Assembly (NCBI GenBank): GCA_937859855.1 | Contig: CALMAR010000302.1 | Location: 32,983 to 45,640, forward strand | Origin: an uncultured Kineosporia sp. | GTDB taxonomy: Bacteria > Actinomycetota > Actinomycetes > Actinomycetales > Kineosporiaceae | Length of the DNA: 12,658 nt | Direction: 5' to 3' | Shown here: piece after piece, positions 1-6,776 of the stretch | Position numbering within the stretch: the first letter of the stretch is position 1 | Layout: each line of letters begins with the position of its first letter | Notes under the pieces: generated by a model | Seen by the model: only the letters and a program-made list of their open reading frames with translations | Told to the model about the DNA's origin: nothing | The model's database searches: none | Position numbers and translations under genes: made by a program

Positions 1-876
1 GTACAACCGGGCCGGGTGGGTCAGGGTCCCTCGGGAGAGGGCGCTGCTGCCGATGGCGCGCATCCAGTTCTGCTGACGGCGTTCGCGGTCGAAGTCTCCG
101 CCCGGCAGGTGGTACCGCTCGCGCACATAGGCCAGCGCGGTGGCGCCGTCCATCCACTGGGTGCCCGCCGGAACGTTCGCACCGGGTACGCCGGACTCAC
201 TCGGAACGGTGATCTGAACCCCGCCCAGCGCATCGGTCAGCCCGCTGAAGCTCTGAAAGTCGGCGATGACCGCGTGGTCGATGTGGATACGGGTGATGGA
301 CTCGATCGTCCGGATCGTGAGCGGAAGCCCGCCGAAGCTGAACGCCGCGTTGATCTTGTTGTAGCCATGTCCTGGAATCGGGACCCAGCTGTCACGGGGG
401 ATGGACATCACATAGGCGGCGGAACGATCGGCCGGAATATGCAGAATCATGATGGCGTCCGTGCGCTGAGCACCGAACCGCCAATTGCTTGGATCGCCAG
501 CCGAGATCCGGCTGTCCGAGCCCAGCAGCAAAATGTTCTGAGCGTCACCCGCCCGAGCTGGCCGCTGCGCAGCAGGGATCCCAGCGAAGGGGTCAGGAAA
601 ACGATGGATGTTGCTGTCCAGCCGATGCTCCAGGTAGATGGCCCCACCCACGCCCACCAGCCCGAGCACCAGGAAGGGAGTGAGCATCCAGAGCATCAGC
701 TTGGTCACCCGTCCCAGGCGGCGCCGGGACGGCGGCAGGGACGGTGGCAGGGACGGCGGCTGGCCTGTCGGCTGGATCGGCTGATTCTCGGTGCTGGCCG
801 GTTCGGCCGGATCTTTGGCGAGCACGACAGGATCGGAGCTCATGACCTGTAGGTCGCGATGTTCCTGCTGGGTCAC
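1..876 (-). CDS. LCP (LytR-CpsA-Psr) family transferase, C-terminus off the window
   Basis: LCP proteins are membrane-anchored enzymes that transfer polyprenyl-phosphate-linked glycans (teichoic acid, arabinogalactan or capsule) onto peptidoglycan outside the cell. The reading frame is open to base 1, giving 292 residues. Counting from the internal ATG at 843: a Pro/Ser-rich cytoplasmic tail (about 1-40), a basic RRRLGR stop, one membrane segment (about 48-70), then the extracellular LCP domain. Visible LCP signatures are NILLLGSDSR (103-112), RTDAIMI (127-133), SIPRDSW (147-153), KINAAFSFGG (163-172) and the basic YVRERY...DFDRERRQQ block (239-258) that binds the pyrophosphate. I chose the GTG at 876 because GGAG lies 8 bases upstream. 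The ATG at 843, 11 codons in, has only a weak SD and is the alternative start. The family call is firm; the glycan substrate is unknown. Confidence 0.93.
   Translation of the reverse strand, partial: MTQQEHRDLQVMSSDPVVLAKDPAEPASTENQPIQPTGQPPSLPPSLPPSRRRLGRVTKLMLWMLTPFLVLGLVGVGGAIYLEHRLDSNIHRFPDPFAGIPAAQRPARAGDAQNILLLGSDSRISAGDPSNWRFGAQRTDAIMILHIPADRSAAYVMSIPRDSWVPIPGHGYNKINAAFSFGGLPLTIRTIESITRIHIDHAVIADFQSFSGLTDALGGVQITVPSESGVPGANVPAGTQWMDGATALAYVRERYHLPGGDFDRERRQQNWMRAIGSSALSRGTLTHPARLY
726..760. repeat. Three-copy 12-bp tandem repeat inside the LCP gene
   Basis: Two full copies and one nearly full copy of the unit GGGACGGCGGCA (the middle copy has GGTGGCA). On the minus strand they encode a Ser-Leu-Pro-Pro repeat in the cytoplasmic N-terminal tail of the LCP protein. 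The unit is in frame, so copy-number change would lengthen or shorten the tail by four residues without breaking the gene. Confidence 0.8.
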
Positions 877-929
877 AGATCCGGCTCCGCGCGTCAGGGC
901 TGGCCCTCAAGGTCATCCACGCCCCGAAG

Positions 930-947
930 ACGCCGGACGTCCGGCGT
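930..947. promoter_or_regulatory. Perfect 18-bp palindrome between aceB and the LCP gene
   Basis: ACGCCGGACGTCCGGCGT reads the same on both strands. It lies 53 bp before the LCP GTG and 65 bp after the malate synthase stop, both genes being on the minus strand. It could be a dimeric regulator operator in the LCP promoter region or a terminator-type hairpin for aceB. There is no T-run after it on the minus strand, so I slightly favour an operator. The rest of the 136-bp gap (877-1012) shows no gene. Confidence 0.45.
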
Positions 948-1012
948 AACGAACTTAGCGCAGTGGTTCCCTTACTCTGAGCAACACACGGCGCGTTCCT
1001 GCCTACGCCCGG

Positions 1013-2611
1013 TCAATCGATCAGGGTGTAGGCCGGAATAGTCAAGAAATCGGCGAAGTCGTCGGCCAGGGCGACGGTGGCGAACAATGTTCGGGCCTCC
1101 TCCAGATGCGGGACGGCGCTCAGCGCCGCCGCCTCTTCGTCCAGCACCTTCTCCGCCAGTTCGGCGGTCACCACTTCGCCGGTGTCGAGCCGGGTTCCGG
1201 CGTGCACCCACTGCCAGATCTGCGAACGGCTGATCTCGGCGGTCGCGGCGTCCTCCATCAGATTGTTGATCGCGACCGCTCCCGATCCGTTCAGCCAGTG
1301 CCCGAGGTACTGCAGCGCCACCGACACATTGGTGCGCAACCCGGCCTCGGTGACCGCTCCCGGAGTGGAAGCGAAATCCAGCAGCTGCGCCCGGCTCACC
1401 TCCACCTCCGGCCGCTGCTTGGCCAGCTGATTCTGGTGATCGCCCAGAACCGAGTCGAACACCTCGGCACAGACTGGCACCAGATCCGGGTGCGCCACCC
1501 AGGATCCGTCGAACCCGTCGCCCGCCTCCCGCTCCTTGTCTGCCCGAACCTGAGCCAGCGCAACCTCATTGACTTTCGGATCACGGCGGCTGGGAATGAA
1601 CGCCGCCATCCCGCCCATCGCGAATGCGCCCCGGCGATGACAGGTCGAAACCAGCCGCTCGGTGTAAGCCCGCATGAATGGAGCGGTCATCGTGATCGTG
1701 CCGCGATCGGGGAGGACGAACTGCGGCCCTGCATCGCGCATGGTTTTGATCGCACTGAACAGGTAGTCCCAGCGGCCCGCGTTCAGGCCGCTCACGTGGG
1801 TGCGCAGCTCGTAGAGGATCTCTTCCATCTCGAAGACCGCGGGCAGGGTCTCGATCAGCACCGTGGCCCGGACGGTCCCATCCGGAATGCCCAGCTGCGC
1901 CTCGGCAAAGCTGAAAACCTCGTTCCACAGCCGGGCTTCGAGATGGCTCTCCATCTTCGGCAGGTAGTAGAACGGTCCCAGACCCTGGGTGACCAGCTCG
2001 GCCGCACTATGGAAGAAGTGCAGCCCGAAGTCGACCAGGGCGCCCGGCGCCGGGACGCCGTCCACCAGCAGATGCCGCTCGTCCAGATGCCAGCCGCGCG
2101 GCCGGACGATCGGAACGGCCACCGGCATATCCGTACGCAGCCGGTAGTCCTTGCCTTGATCGCTGGTGAAACTCAAGGACCCCCGAGCCACGTGCCACAG
2201 GTTCTGCTGTCCCTCGACCACGTTGTGCCACGCGGGGGTATTGGCGTCCTCGAGGTCGGCCAGCCACACCTTGGCCCCTGAATTCAGCGCATTGACAGCC
2301 ATTTTCGCTTCGGTGGGCCCGGTGATCTCGACCCGGCGATCGGTCAGCGCAGGCGGGTGCGGAGCCACCTGCCAGGATGGATCCTCCCGAATCTGCGCCG
2401 TCTCGGCCAGGAAGTCGGGACCACCGGAGGCCGCAAACCGCTCCCGGGCCGATTTTCTGCGGGCCAGCAGCTCAGCCCGGCGCTGACCGAACCTGGTCGC
2501 CAGCTGCCCGACGAAGGCCAGCGCGCCGGGGGACAGAACATCCGGCTGGCCCTGCTTCAGCCGCTGCGGCAGGCCAGGTGCGTCGATGGAAACCTCTGGC
2601 GTTCCGGCCAT
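1013..2611 (-). CDS. aceB: Malate synthase A
   Basis: Condenses glyoxylate with acetyl-CoA to give malate; a cytoplasmic, Mg-dependent enzyme of the glyoxylate shunt that also serves purine-derived glyoxylate. The 532-residue length matches the A isoform (about 530) rather than the roughly 720-residue G isoform. Visible signatures: IVRPRGWH (168-175) with the catalytic arginine, IETLPA (253-258) with the metal-ligand glutamate, the family signature HVSGLNAGRWDYLF (272-285) including the metal-ligand aspartate D282, and NLMEDAATAEISR (450-462) with the presumed catalytic base D454. The frame is open upstream to 3049, but the ATG at 2611 is right: GGAGGA (2618-2623) sits 6 bases upstream and the family N-terminus begins here. 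It is 79 bp downstream of soxR on the same strand, so read-through is possible. No isocitrate lyase is present in the window. Confidence 0.97.
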   Translation of the reverse strand: MAGTPEVSIDAPGLPQRLKQGQPDVLSPGALAFVGQLATRFGQRRAELLARRKSARERFAASGGPDFLAETAQIREDPSWQVAPHPPALTDRRVEITGPTEAKMAVNALNSGAKVWLADLEDANTPAWHNVVEGQQNLWHVARGSLSFTSDQGKDYRLRTDMPVAVPIVRPRGWHLDERHLLVDGVPAPGALVDFGLHFFHSAAELVTQGLGPFYYLPKMESHLEARLWNEVFSFAEAQLGIPDGTVRATVLIETLPAVFEMEEILYELRTHVSGLNAGRWDYLFSAIKTMRDAGPQFVLPDRGTITMTAPFMRAYTERLVSTCHRRGAFAMGGMAAFIPSRRDPKVNEVALAQVRADKEREAGDGFDGSWVAHPDLVPVCAEVFDSVLGDHQNQLAKQRPEVEVSRAQLLDFASTPGAVTEAGLRTNVSVALQYLGHWLNGSGAVAINNLMEDAATAEISRSQIWQWVHAGTRLDTGEVVTAELAEKVLDEEAAALSAVPHLEEARTLFATVALADDFADFLTIPAYTLID

Positions 2612-2690
2612 CCTGATTCCTCCATTCGGGCCTGCTGATCGGTCCAGGGTAAAGGAGGCTAGTTTCGTCGGCGCGCCAGCACAGCACCCG

Positions 2691-3164
2691 TCAGTGCGGC
2701 TCGCGGGCGGCTGGACGGCGCAGAGCGGCCGGAAGCAGGTCGGCCCCGGGCCCGCGCACCGCCGCCCAGTCCTGCGCATTCGACATGCTGCAGCGCCGCA
2801 ACGACAGGCAGCCGCAGCCGATGCACGAGTCCAGTCCGTCGCGCAGCGCCTGCAACGCCTGGATCTGCTCGTCCAGCCGGGAACGCCAGGACCGGGACAG
2901 CCGGGTCCAGTCCGCCCGGGTGGGCGTGCGCGAACTCGGCAGAGTGTCCAGCACGGCTCGGATCTCCTCCAGGCTGAGCCCGACATGCTGGGCGGCCCGG
3001 ATGAAGGCCAGGCGCCGCAGCACATGCCGTTCGAACCGGCGCTGGCCACCAGCGGTCCGGGTGGAGCTGACCAGCCCCTCCCGTTCGTAGTACCGCACAG
3101 CTGAATGGGCGAACCCGCTGCGCTGGCTGATCTGGCCGATGGTCAGCAGATCCCGTGAATCCAT
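2691..3164 (-). CDS. soxR: SoxR, redox-sensing MerR-family transcriptional activator
   Basis: A dimeric MerR-family regulator whose [2Fe-2S] cluster is oxidised by redox-cycling compounds, switching on promoters with an over-long spacer. The 157-residue protein has an N-terminal winged HTH (about 8-75, with the SAVRYYEREGL motif), a dimerisation helix (about 85-112), and the diagnostic cluster motif C-x2-C-x-C-x5-C at C114, C117, C119 and C125. The C-terminal tail after the cluster is Ala/Arg/Pro-rich. Start chosen at ATG 3164: AAGGA lies 6 bases upstream and the HTH begins just after. A longer open frame reaching 3791 runs antisense through the SDR gene and is not real. It is divergent from the SDR gene. 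In actinomycetes SoxR typically responds to redox-active secondary metabolites and controls oxidoreductases and exporters rather than soxS; that fits the context here. Confidence 0.95.
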   Translation of the reverse strand: MDSRDLLTIGQISQRSGFAHSAVRYYEREGLVSSTRTAGGQRRFERHVLRRLAFIRAAQHVGLSLEEIRAVLDTLPSSRTPTRADWTRLSRSWRSRLDEQIQALQALRDGLDSCIGCGCLSLRRCSMSNAQDWAAVRGPGADLLPAALRRPAAREPH

Positions 3165-3166
3165 CG

Positions 3167-3230
3167 CTCGTCCTTGACCTGAAGCTGACTTCACATTGAA
3201 GACTCGGTTCATGGTGACATCAAGGACGAG
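3167..3230. repeat. 11-bp inverted repeat flanking the soxR/SDR intergenic region
   Basis: CTCGTCCTTGA (3167-3177) and TCAAGGACGAG (3220-3230) are perfect reverse complements separated by 42 bp. Each copy lies close before a start codon, so both divergent mRNAs would carry the same 11-nt leader stretch. For soxR it holds the SD. For the SDR gene it abuts the GAGGAG SD. Confidence 0.75.
3174..3204 (+). promoter_or_regulatory. SoxR-type promoter with 19-bp spacer and central dyad
   Basis: TTGACC (3174-3179) is a good -35. A 19-bp spacer follows, then AAGACT (3199-3204) as a -10. The long spacer is the hallmark of promoters activated by MerR-family proteins. Inside it, TGAAG-CTGA-CTTCA (3180-3193) is a dyad with the 4-bp centre of the SoxR box; the known enterobacterial box is CCTCAAG-n4-CTTGAGG, so the arms here differ in sequence and the outermost bases are asymmetric. 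On the other strand, TTGATG (3218-3223), a 17-bp spacer and TTCAAT (3195-3200) make a plausible soxR promoter whose start point falls in the same dyad, suggesting autoregulation. Confidence 0.6.
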
Positions 3231-3239
3231 GAGAACACC

Positions 3240-3932
3240 ATGCCACGCGCATTGATCACTGGCGCCTCGGCTGGACTGGGCGAGCAGCTGGCCCGGGCTC
3301 TGGCTGGTCGCGGCTGGGAACTGATCATCACTGGACGGGATCCGGAGCGGCTGGATGCAGTGGCCGTCCAATTGGGAGAGCTGGTTACGATCGCCGCCAT
3401 TCGCGGAGACGTCGCGGACGCCGCTCATCGGGAGGTGCTGGTTCAACGGTCCAGCGATGGCCTGGATCTGCTGGTCAATAACGCCAGTGAGCTGGGTCCA
3501 AGCCCACTGCCGACACTGGCCGGTCTGCGACCAGCCGATCTCGAAAGGATCTATCGAGTCAACGTCTTTGCGCCCGCGGCCCTGATCCAGGTGGCGCTGC
3601 CGGGGCTGCGGGCGCGGTTGGGCACCGTTCTCAACATCAGCTCGGACGCGGCGATCGAGCCCTATCCCGGCTGGGGTGGGTACGGCTCGTCCAAGGCGGC
3701 ACTGGATCAGCTGTCGCGGATACTGGGTGAGGAGGAGCCCGCCCTCCGGGTATACGCCGCTGACCCCGGTGACATGCGAACCGATATGCACCAGAGAGCC
3801 TTTCCGGGTGAGGACATCTCAGATCGGCCAGAGCCGGCCGTGGCTGTCCCTGGTCTGCTGAGGCTGATCGACGAGCGGCCGCCCAGTGGCCGGTATCGGG
3901 TCAGTGACCTGCTGGCTGGGGTACGAGCATGA
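3240..3932 (+). CDS. Short-chain dehydrogenase/reductase (SDR), probable SoxR target
   Basis: A classical SDR oxidoreductase of 230 residues that reduces or oxidises a carbonyl/alcohol with NAD(P); the substrate is unknown. It shows the Rossmann dinucleotide motif TGASAGLG (7-14), NNAS (80-83, the variant of NNAG), the catalytic serine in NISSD (132-136), the YGSSK catalytic motif (Y148, K152) and a PGD in place of the usual PG turn after the active site. Basic residues after beta-2 (TGRDPERL, 31-38) suggest NADP(H) preference. The start is supported by GAGGAG 6 bases before the ATG. The stop overlaps the next start by 4 bp (ATGA), so it is translationally coupled to the QueA-like gene. Divergent to soxR across a shared operator, it is the expected redox-induced enzyme. 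Confidence 0.9.
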   Translation: MPRALITGASAGLGEQLARALAGRGWELIITGRDPERLDAVAVQLGELVTIAAIRGDVADAAHREVLVQRSSDGLDLLVNNASELGPSPLPTLAGLRPADLERIYRVNVFAPAALIQVALPGLRARLGTVLNISSDAAIEPYPGWGGYGSSKAALDQLSRILGEEEPALRVYAADPGDMRTDMHQRAFPGEDISDRPEPAVAVPGLLRLIDERPPSGRYRVSDLLAGVRA

Positions 3933-4972
3933 TCGAATTCGACCTTCCGGATGCCCTTTCCGCCGATCGGCCACCTGAGGCCCGGGGTCTGGCCCGAGAC
4001 CAGGTGCGGTTGCTGGCGGCCAGTGCGAGCGGGGTGCAGCATGCCAGATTCGCCGACCTGGGCCGTTTTCTGCGCCGGGGCGACCTGATCGTGGTCAACA
4101 CCTCAGCCACGCTGGCGGCCGCTCTGACCGGCGTCCGGATCTCCGATGCTGGCCGGCCCGAGCCGGTGGTCGCGCATGTCGCCAGTGAACTGGACGATGG
4201 CAGCTGGCTGATCGAGCTGCGGTCCGCGCCGGATGGTGGCCGCCCGGTGCTGACCGCGCAGCCCGGCGATCGGATCCAGTTCGCGGACGGCGCTGGGCTG
4301 ATCCTGCTCGGGCCTCACCACGGGCCGGCTGCTGGTGGCGTCCGGCTCTGGCGCGCGGCCGGGATCACCCCTCGTGTCCTGCACGACCTGATGAACCGGC
4401 ATGGACGCCCGATCCGATACGGCTATGTGCAGACCGAGTGGCCGCTGGATTCCTATCAGACCGTGTTCGCGCGTGATCCTGGCAGTGCCGAGATGCCCAG
4501 TGCAGCCAGGCCTTTCACTTTCCAGCTGGTGACTCAGCTGATCGCTGCTGGCGTCCTGTTCGCGCCGTTGTTGCTGCACTGTGGCGTTTCGTCACTGGAG
4601 GCCCAGGAGCCGCCACCGGCGGAACGCTTCTCCGTTCCGGCGCAGACCGCGGGTCTGGTCAACCAGGTGAGATCCGCTGGTGGACGGGTGATCGCGGCCG
4701 GGACCACGGTCACCCGCGCGCTGGAATCGGCCACTGATCGCGATGGCGTGGTCCGCCCGGCGGATGGCTGGACCGATCTGGTGCTCGGCCCGGATCACCC
4801 GGCCATGGCGGTGACCGGGCTGATCACCGGCCTGCACGCTCCCGGCGCATCGCATCTGCTCCTACTCGAAGCGGTGGCTGGGCGCGCTCTGGTGCGGCAG
4901 GCCTACGCGGCGGCCCTGCAGCAGCAGTATCTGTGGCACGAGTTCGGAGACAGCTGTCTGCTGCTCCCCTGA
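3929..4972 (+). CDS. QueA-like protein (SAM:tRNA ribosyltransferase-isomerase family), divergent paralogue
   Basis: QueA transfers and isomerises the ribosyl group of SAM onto 7-aminomethyl-7-deazaguanine in tRNA to make epoxyqueuosine. This 347-residue protein has QueA length and architecture. It shows RRGDLIVVN (49-57) for the usual RGDLLVFNDTR, GYVQTEWPLDSYQTVFA (165-181), AEMPSAARPFTF (187-198) for the usual GAVAAPTAGLHF, RVIAAGTTVTRALE (253-266), LITGLHAPGASHLLLLEAVAG (298-318, near the usual [20 protein letters not shown]) and a FGD near the C-terminus (339-341). Several signature positions are changed: the NDTR-type segment is NTSA, and the PTAGLHF loop is SAARPFTF. It may therefore act on another substrate or have lost QueA activity. 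It overlaps the SDR gene by 4 bp, and no other queuosine genes are in the window. Family assignment is confident; function is open. Confidence 0.85.
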   Translation: MIEFDLPDALSADRPPEARGLARDQVRLLAASASGVQHARFADLGRFLRRGDLIVVNTSATLAAALTGVRISDAGRPEPVVAHVASELDDGSWLIELRSAPDGGRPVLTAQPGDRIQFADGAGLILLGPHHGPAAGGVRLWRAAGITPRVLHDLMNRHGRPIRYGYVQTEWPLDSYQTVFARDPGSAEMPSAARPFTFQLVTQLIAAGVLFAPLLLHCGVSSLEAQEPPPAERFSVPAQTAGLVNQVRSAGGRVIAAGTTVTRALESATDRDGVVRPADGWTDLVLGPDHPAMAVTGLITGLHAPGASHLLLLEAVAGRALVRQAYAAALQQQYLWHEFGDSCLLLP

Positions 4973-4982
4973 GGGCCGGTCG

Positions 4983-5825
4983 TCAGTCAACGCCGGCCAG
5001 CGCTCGCCGCGTGGCCTCGTCCGTCGGGATCAGCAGGCGCAGGCGCAGGCCAGGGCGGTGAGCGAACCAGGTTTGGGCCTGGAGCAGGCGCAGCTGACCG
5101 AGGGAGGGATGCTCGATCAGCTTGTGCGCGGGCTCAGTGGCCAGCACGTCATGGTCGGTCCACCAGGCTCGCATCGCCTCGCTCTGAGCGAGCAGTTCCT
5201 CTACCAGCGCAGTGAAATCCGGGTCGCCGGGCCGCCGGTCGAACTCCGTGCGGAAATCGAGCACGTTCGCCCGGGCGGTGGCTTCCCATTCGCTCCGGAC
5301 GTTCGCCCAAGCGGCTTCCGGGCTGAACAGCCACAGCAGCAGGTTGCGGCGCTCCGGGGGAGCCGACAGCAGATCGCCCATGATGATCTCGGCGCCCCGG
5401 TTGTGAGCCACAATGTCCAGCCGGGGGCCGAGAACGTAGGCGATGTGCGGTCTGAGTCCCTGCACGAGTTCGATGATGTCGTCATCCAGTTCCGGGCTGA
5501 CCTGCGACCGGACCGGCGGCAGGACACCGGCCAGCACGAACAGGTTCCGGTGCTCCGAGGCGGTGAGCCGCAGCGCCCGGCTGAGCGCCTCCAGAACCTG
5601 CGCCGACGGCGTGACATCGCGGCCCTGTTCCAGCCAGGTGTACCAGGAAAGCCCCACCCCGGCCTGCTGCGCGACCTCTTCACGGCGCAGTCCCGGCGTT
5701 CGCCGCCGTCCGCTGTCCGGCAGACCAGCCGCCGCCGGGCTGATCGCGGCTCGCCGGGTCCGCAGGAAGTCCGCCAGCTGAGCCCGGCGGGCTGCCGACG
5801 CGGAGGGTGGTGGTGCCGATCCCAC
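4983..5825 (-). CDS. XRE-type HTH regulator with MmyB-like ligand domain
   Basis: A 280-residue cytoplasmic transcription regulator of the type abundant in actinobacteria. An N-terminal HTH (about 14-90) carries the family signature RRTPGLRREEVAQQAGVGLS (41-60), then WYTWLEQGRD (61-70). The C-terminal MmyB-like PAS-type domain (about 110-270) contains VAHNRGAEII, LLLWLFSPEAAW, the W-x-DHDV segment and HPSLGQLRL. The effector is unknown; some relatives bind fatty acids or other small hydrophobic ligands. The GTG start is forced: an in-frame TGA lies four codons upstream. Only a distant GGAG precedes it. It diverges from the alpha/beta hydrolase gene, and such regulators usually control the divergent neighbour. 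It ends 10 bp from the converging QueA-like stop. Confidence 0.9.
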   Translation of the reverse strand: MGSAPPPSASAARRAQLADFLRTRRAAISPAAAGLPDSGRRRTPGLRREEVAQQAGVGLSWYTWLEQGRDVTPSAQVLEALSRALRLTASEHRNLFVLAGVLPPVRSQVSPELDDDIIELVQGLRPHIAYVLGPRLDIVAHNRGAEIIMGDLLSAPPERRNLLLWLFSPEAAWANVRSEWEATARANVLDFRTEFDRRPGDPDFTALVEELLAQSEAMRAWWTDHDVLATEPAHKLIEHPSLGQLRLLQAQTWFAHRPGLRLRLLIPTDEATRRALAGVD

Positions 5826-5839
5826 GATGAGCTCTCATC
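5826..5839. promoter_or_regulatory. Inverted repeat abutting the HTH regulator start
   Basis: GATGAG-CT-CTCATC is a perfect 6-2-6 inverted repeat directly next to the regulator's GTG, in the 94-bp divergent region. It is a candidate binding site for the regulator itself, controlling its own gene and the divergent hydrolase. The evidence is symmetry and position only. Confidence 0.4.
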
Positions 5840-5919
5840 TCCCGGTTACGCGCTGCGGCGGGCAAGGTCGCAAGCACGGTGTACCACGCCGGCTCAGCGC
5901 AACGACGGGAGAAACCGAG

Positions 5920-6717
5920 ATGTCCGCAACGATCAACGAGTTACACCGCGACTGGACACCATCACCCACCCGGTACACGGTGGTCGCAGGCGGTGCCCCG
6001 GTGCAGGTGACCGTTCAGCAGCGAGACCGGGTCCAGCCCTTCCTGCTGCTGCACGGCGGAGCCGGGCCAGCCTCGGTCTCCGCTTTCGGTGACCTGCTCG
6101 CCGCCCGCAAGCACACCCGGGTGATCGTGCCGACGCATCCCGGATTCAACGGCACCCCGCGCCCGGACCATATCGCCTCGGTCCAGGATCTCGCCGTCCT
6201 CTACGCCAGCCTCCTTGACTCCTTGGATGCCTGGGACGTCACGGTGGTCGGCAACTCGCTGGGTGGATGGATCGCTGCGGAAATGGCCCTGCTCGGCAGC
6301 CCGCGAGTCAGCGGAGCCGTTCTGATCGATGCCGTCGGTCTCGAGGTACCTGGCCAGCCGGTGACCGATATCTCCGGCCTCAGCCCAGCTGAACTGGTCG
6401 GGCTCTCCTGGTACGACCCCACGCGGTTCGCGCCCCAGCCCGGCACTGCCGGGCCATCACCGGACCTGGTCGCCGCGAACATGGGCACGCTCTTCACCTA
6501 CGGCGGGACGACGATGAGCGACCCCAGCCTGCGCACCCGACTGGCCAGGGCCGATCTGCCGGTGCACGTGATCTGGGGGGCGGCTGACGGGATCGTCACC
6601 CCCGACTATGGCCGGGCCTACGCCGAGGCCATCCCAGGCGCGCACTTCAGCTTGCTGCCGGAGGCGGGCCACCTGCCGCAGGTCGAGGCGCCCGAACAAG
6701 TCCTCGGAGTGATCTGA
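5920..6717 (+). CDS. Alpha/beta hydrolase
   Basis: A 265-residue alpha/beta-hydrolase-fold enzyme with a complete catalytic triad: nucleophile S113 in GNSLGG, acid D223 in WGAADGIV and H251 in EAGHLPQ. The oxyanion-hole motif is LLLHGGAG (42-49), and a PTHPGFNGT segment (71-79) follows beta-4 as in MhpC-like and epoxide-hydrolase-like members. The substrate cannot be read from sequence; an ester or C-C bond hydrolase is likely. There is no signal peptide, so it is cytoplasmic. The open frame extends upstream to 5827, but the ATG at 5920 has GGGAGA 7 bases before it and gives the usual family length. It is divergent from the MmyB-type regulator, its probable controller. Confidence 0.9.
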   Translation: MSATINELHRDWTPSPTRYTVVAGGAPVQVTVQQRDRVQPFLLLHGGAGPASVSAFGDLLAARKHTRVIVPTHPGFNGTPRPDHIASVQDLAVLYASLLDSLDAWDVTVVGNSLGGWIAAEMALLGSPRVSGAVLIDAVGLEVPGQPVTDISGLSPAELVGLSWYDPTRFAPQPGTAGPSPDLVAANMGTLFTYGGTTMSDPSLRTRLARADLPVHVIWGAADGIVTPDYGRAYAEAIPGAHFSLLPEAGHLPQVEAPEQVLGVI

Positions 6718-6733
6718 GGACCTGGACAGGAAC

Positions 6734-6757
6734 GTTCCGGTCATCGCCCCCCGGAAC
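6734..6757. terminator. Hairpin between converging hydrolase and MFS genes
   Basis: GTTCCGG (6734-6740) and CCGGAAC (6751-6757) form a perfect 7-bp stem with a 10-base loop in the 59-bp gap between two converging stop codons. The arms also nest a GGAACGTTCC palindrome (6729-6738). There is no U-run, which is usual for actinobacterial terminators. It could serve both strands. Confidence 0.4.
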
Positions 6758-6776
6758 AGTGCGTCCCGGCCGATGC

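Noticed and set aside
726..760. Short tandem repeats as a CRISPR-like array
   Set aside because: The unit is 12 bp with no spacers and encodes an in-frame SLPP repeat.
16..852. Plus-strand open frame (278 codons) over the LCP gene
   Set aside because: The minus-strand frame carries all LCP motifs; this one has none.
1106..2281. Long plus-strand open frame (391 codons) opposite malate synthase
   Set aside because: It is an antisense mirror of a complete, motif-bearing aceB gene; its protein shows no family motif and is rich in Arg, Gln and Pro, as expected from GC-rich antisense frames.
2612..3049. N-terminal extension of malate synthase to 3049
   Set aside because: The extension overlaps soxR in another frame and is unlike any malate synthase N-terminus; a strong SD marks the start at 2611.
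3929..4972. Straightforward annotation as functional queA of a queuosine pathway
   Set aside because: Signature loops are altered and no other queuosine genes are in the window, so the gene symbol was withheld.
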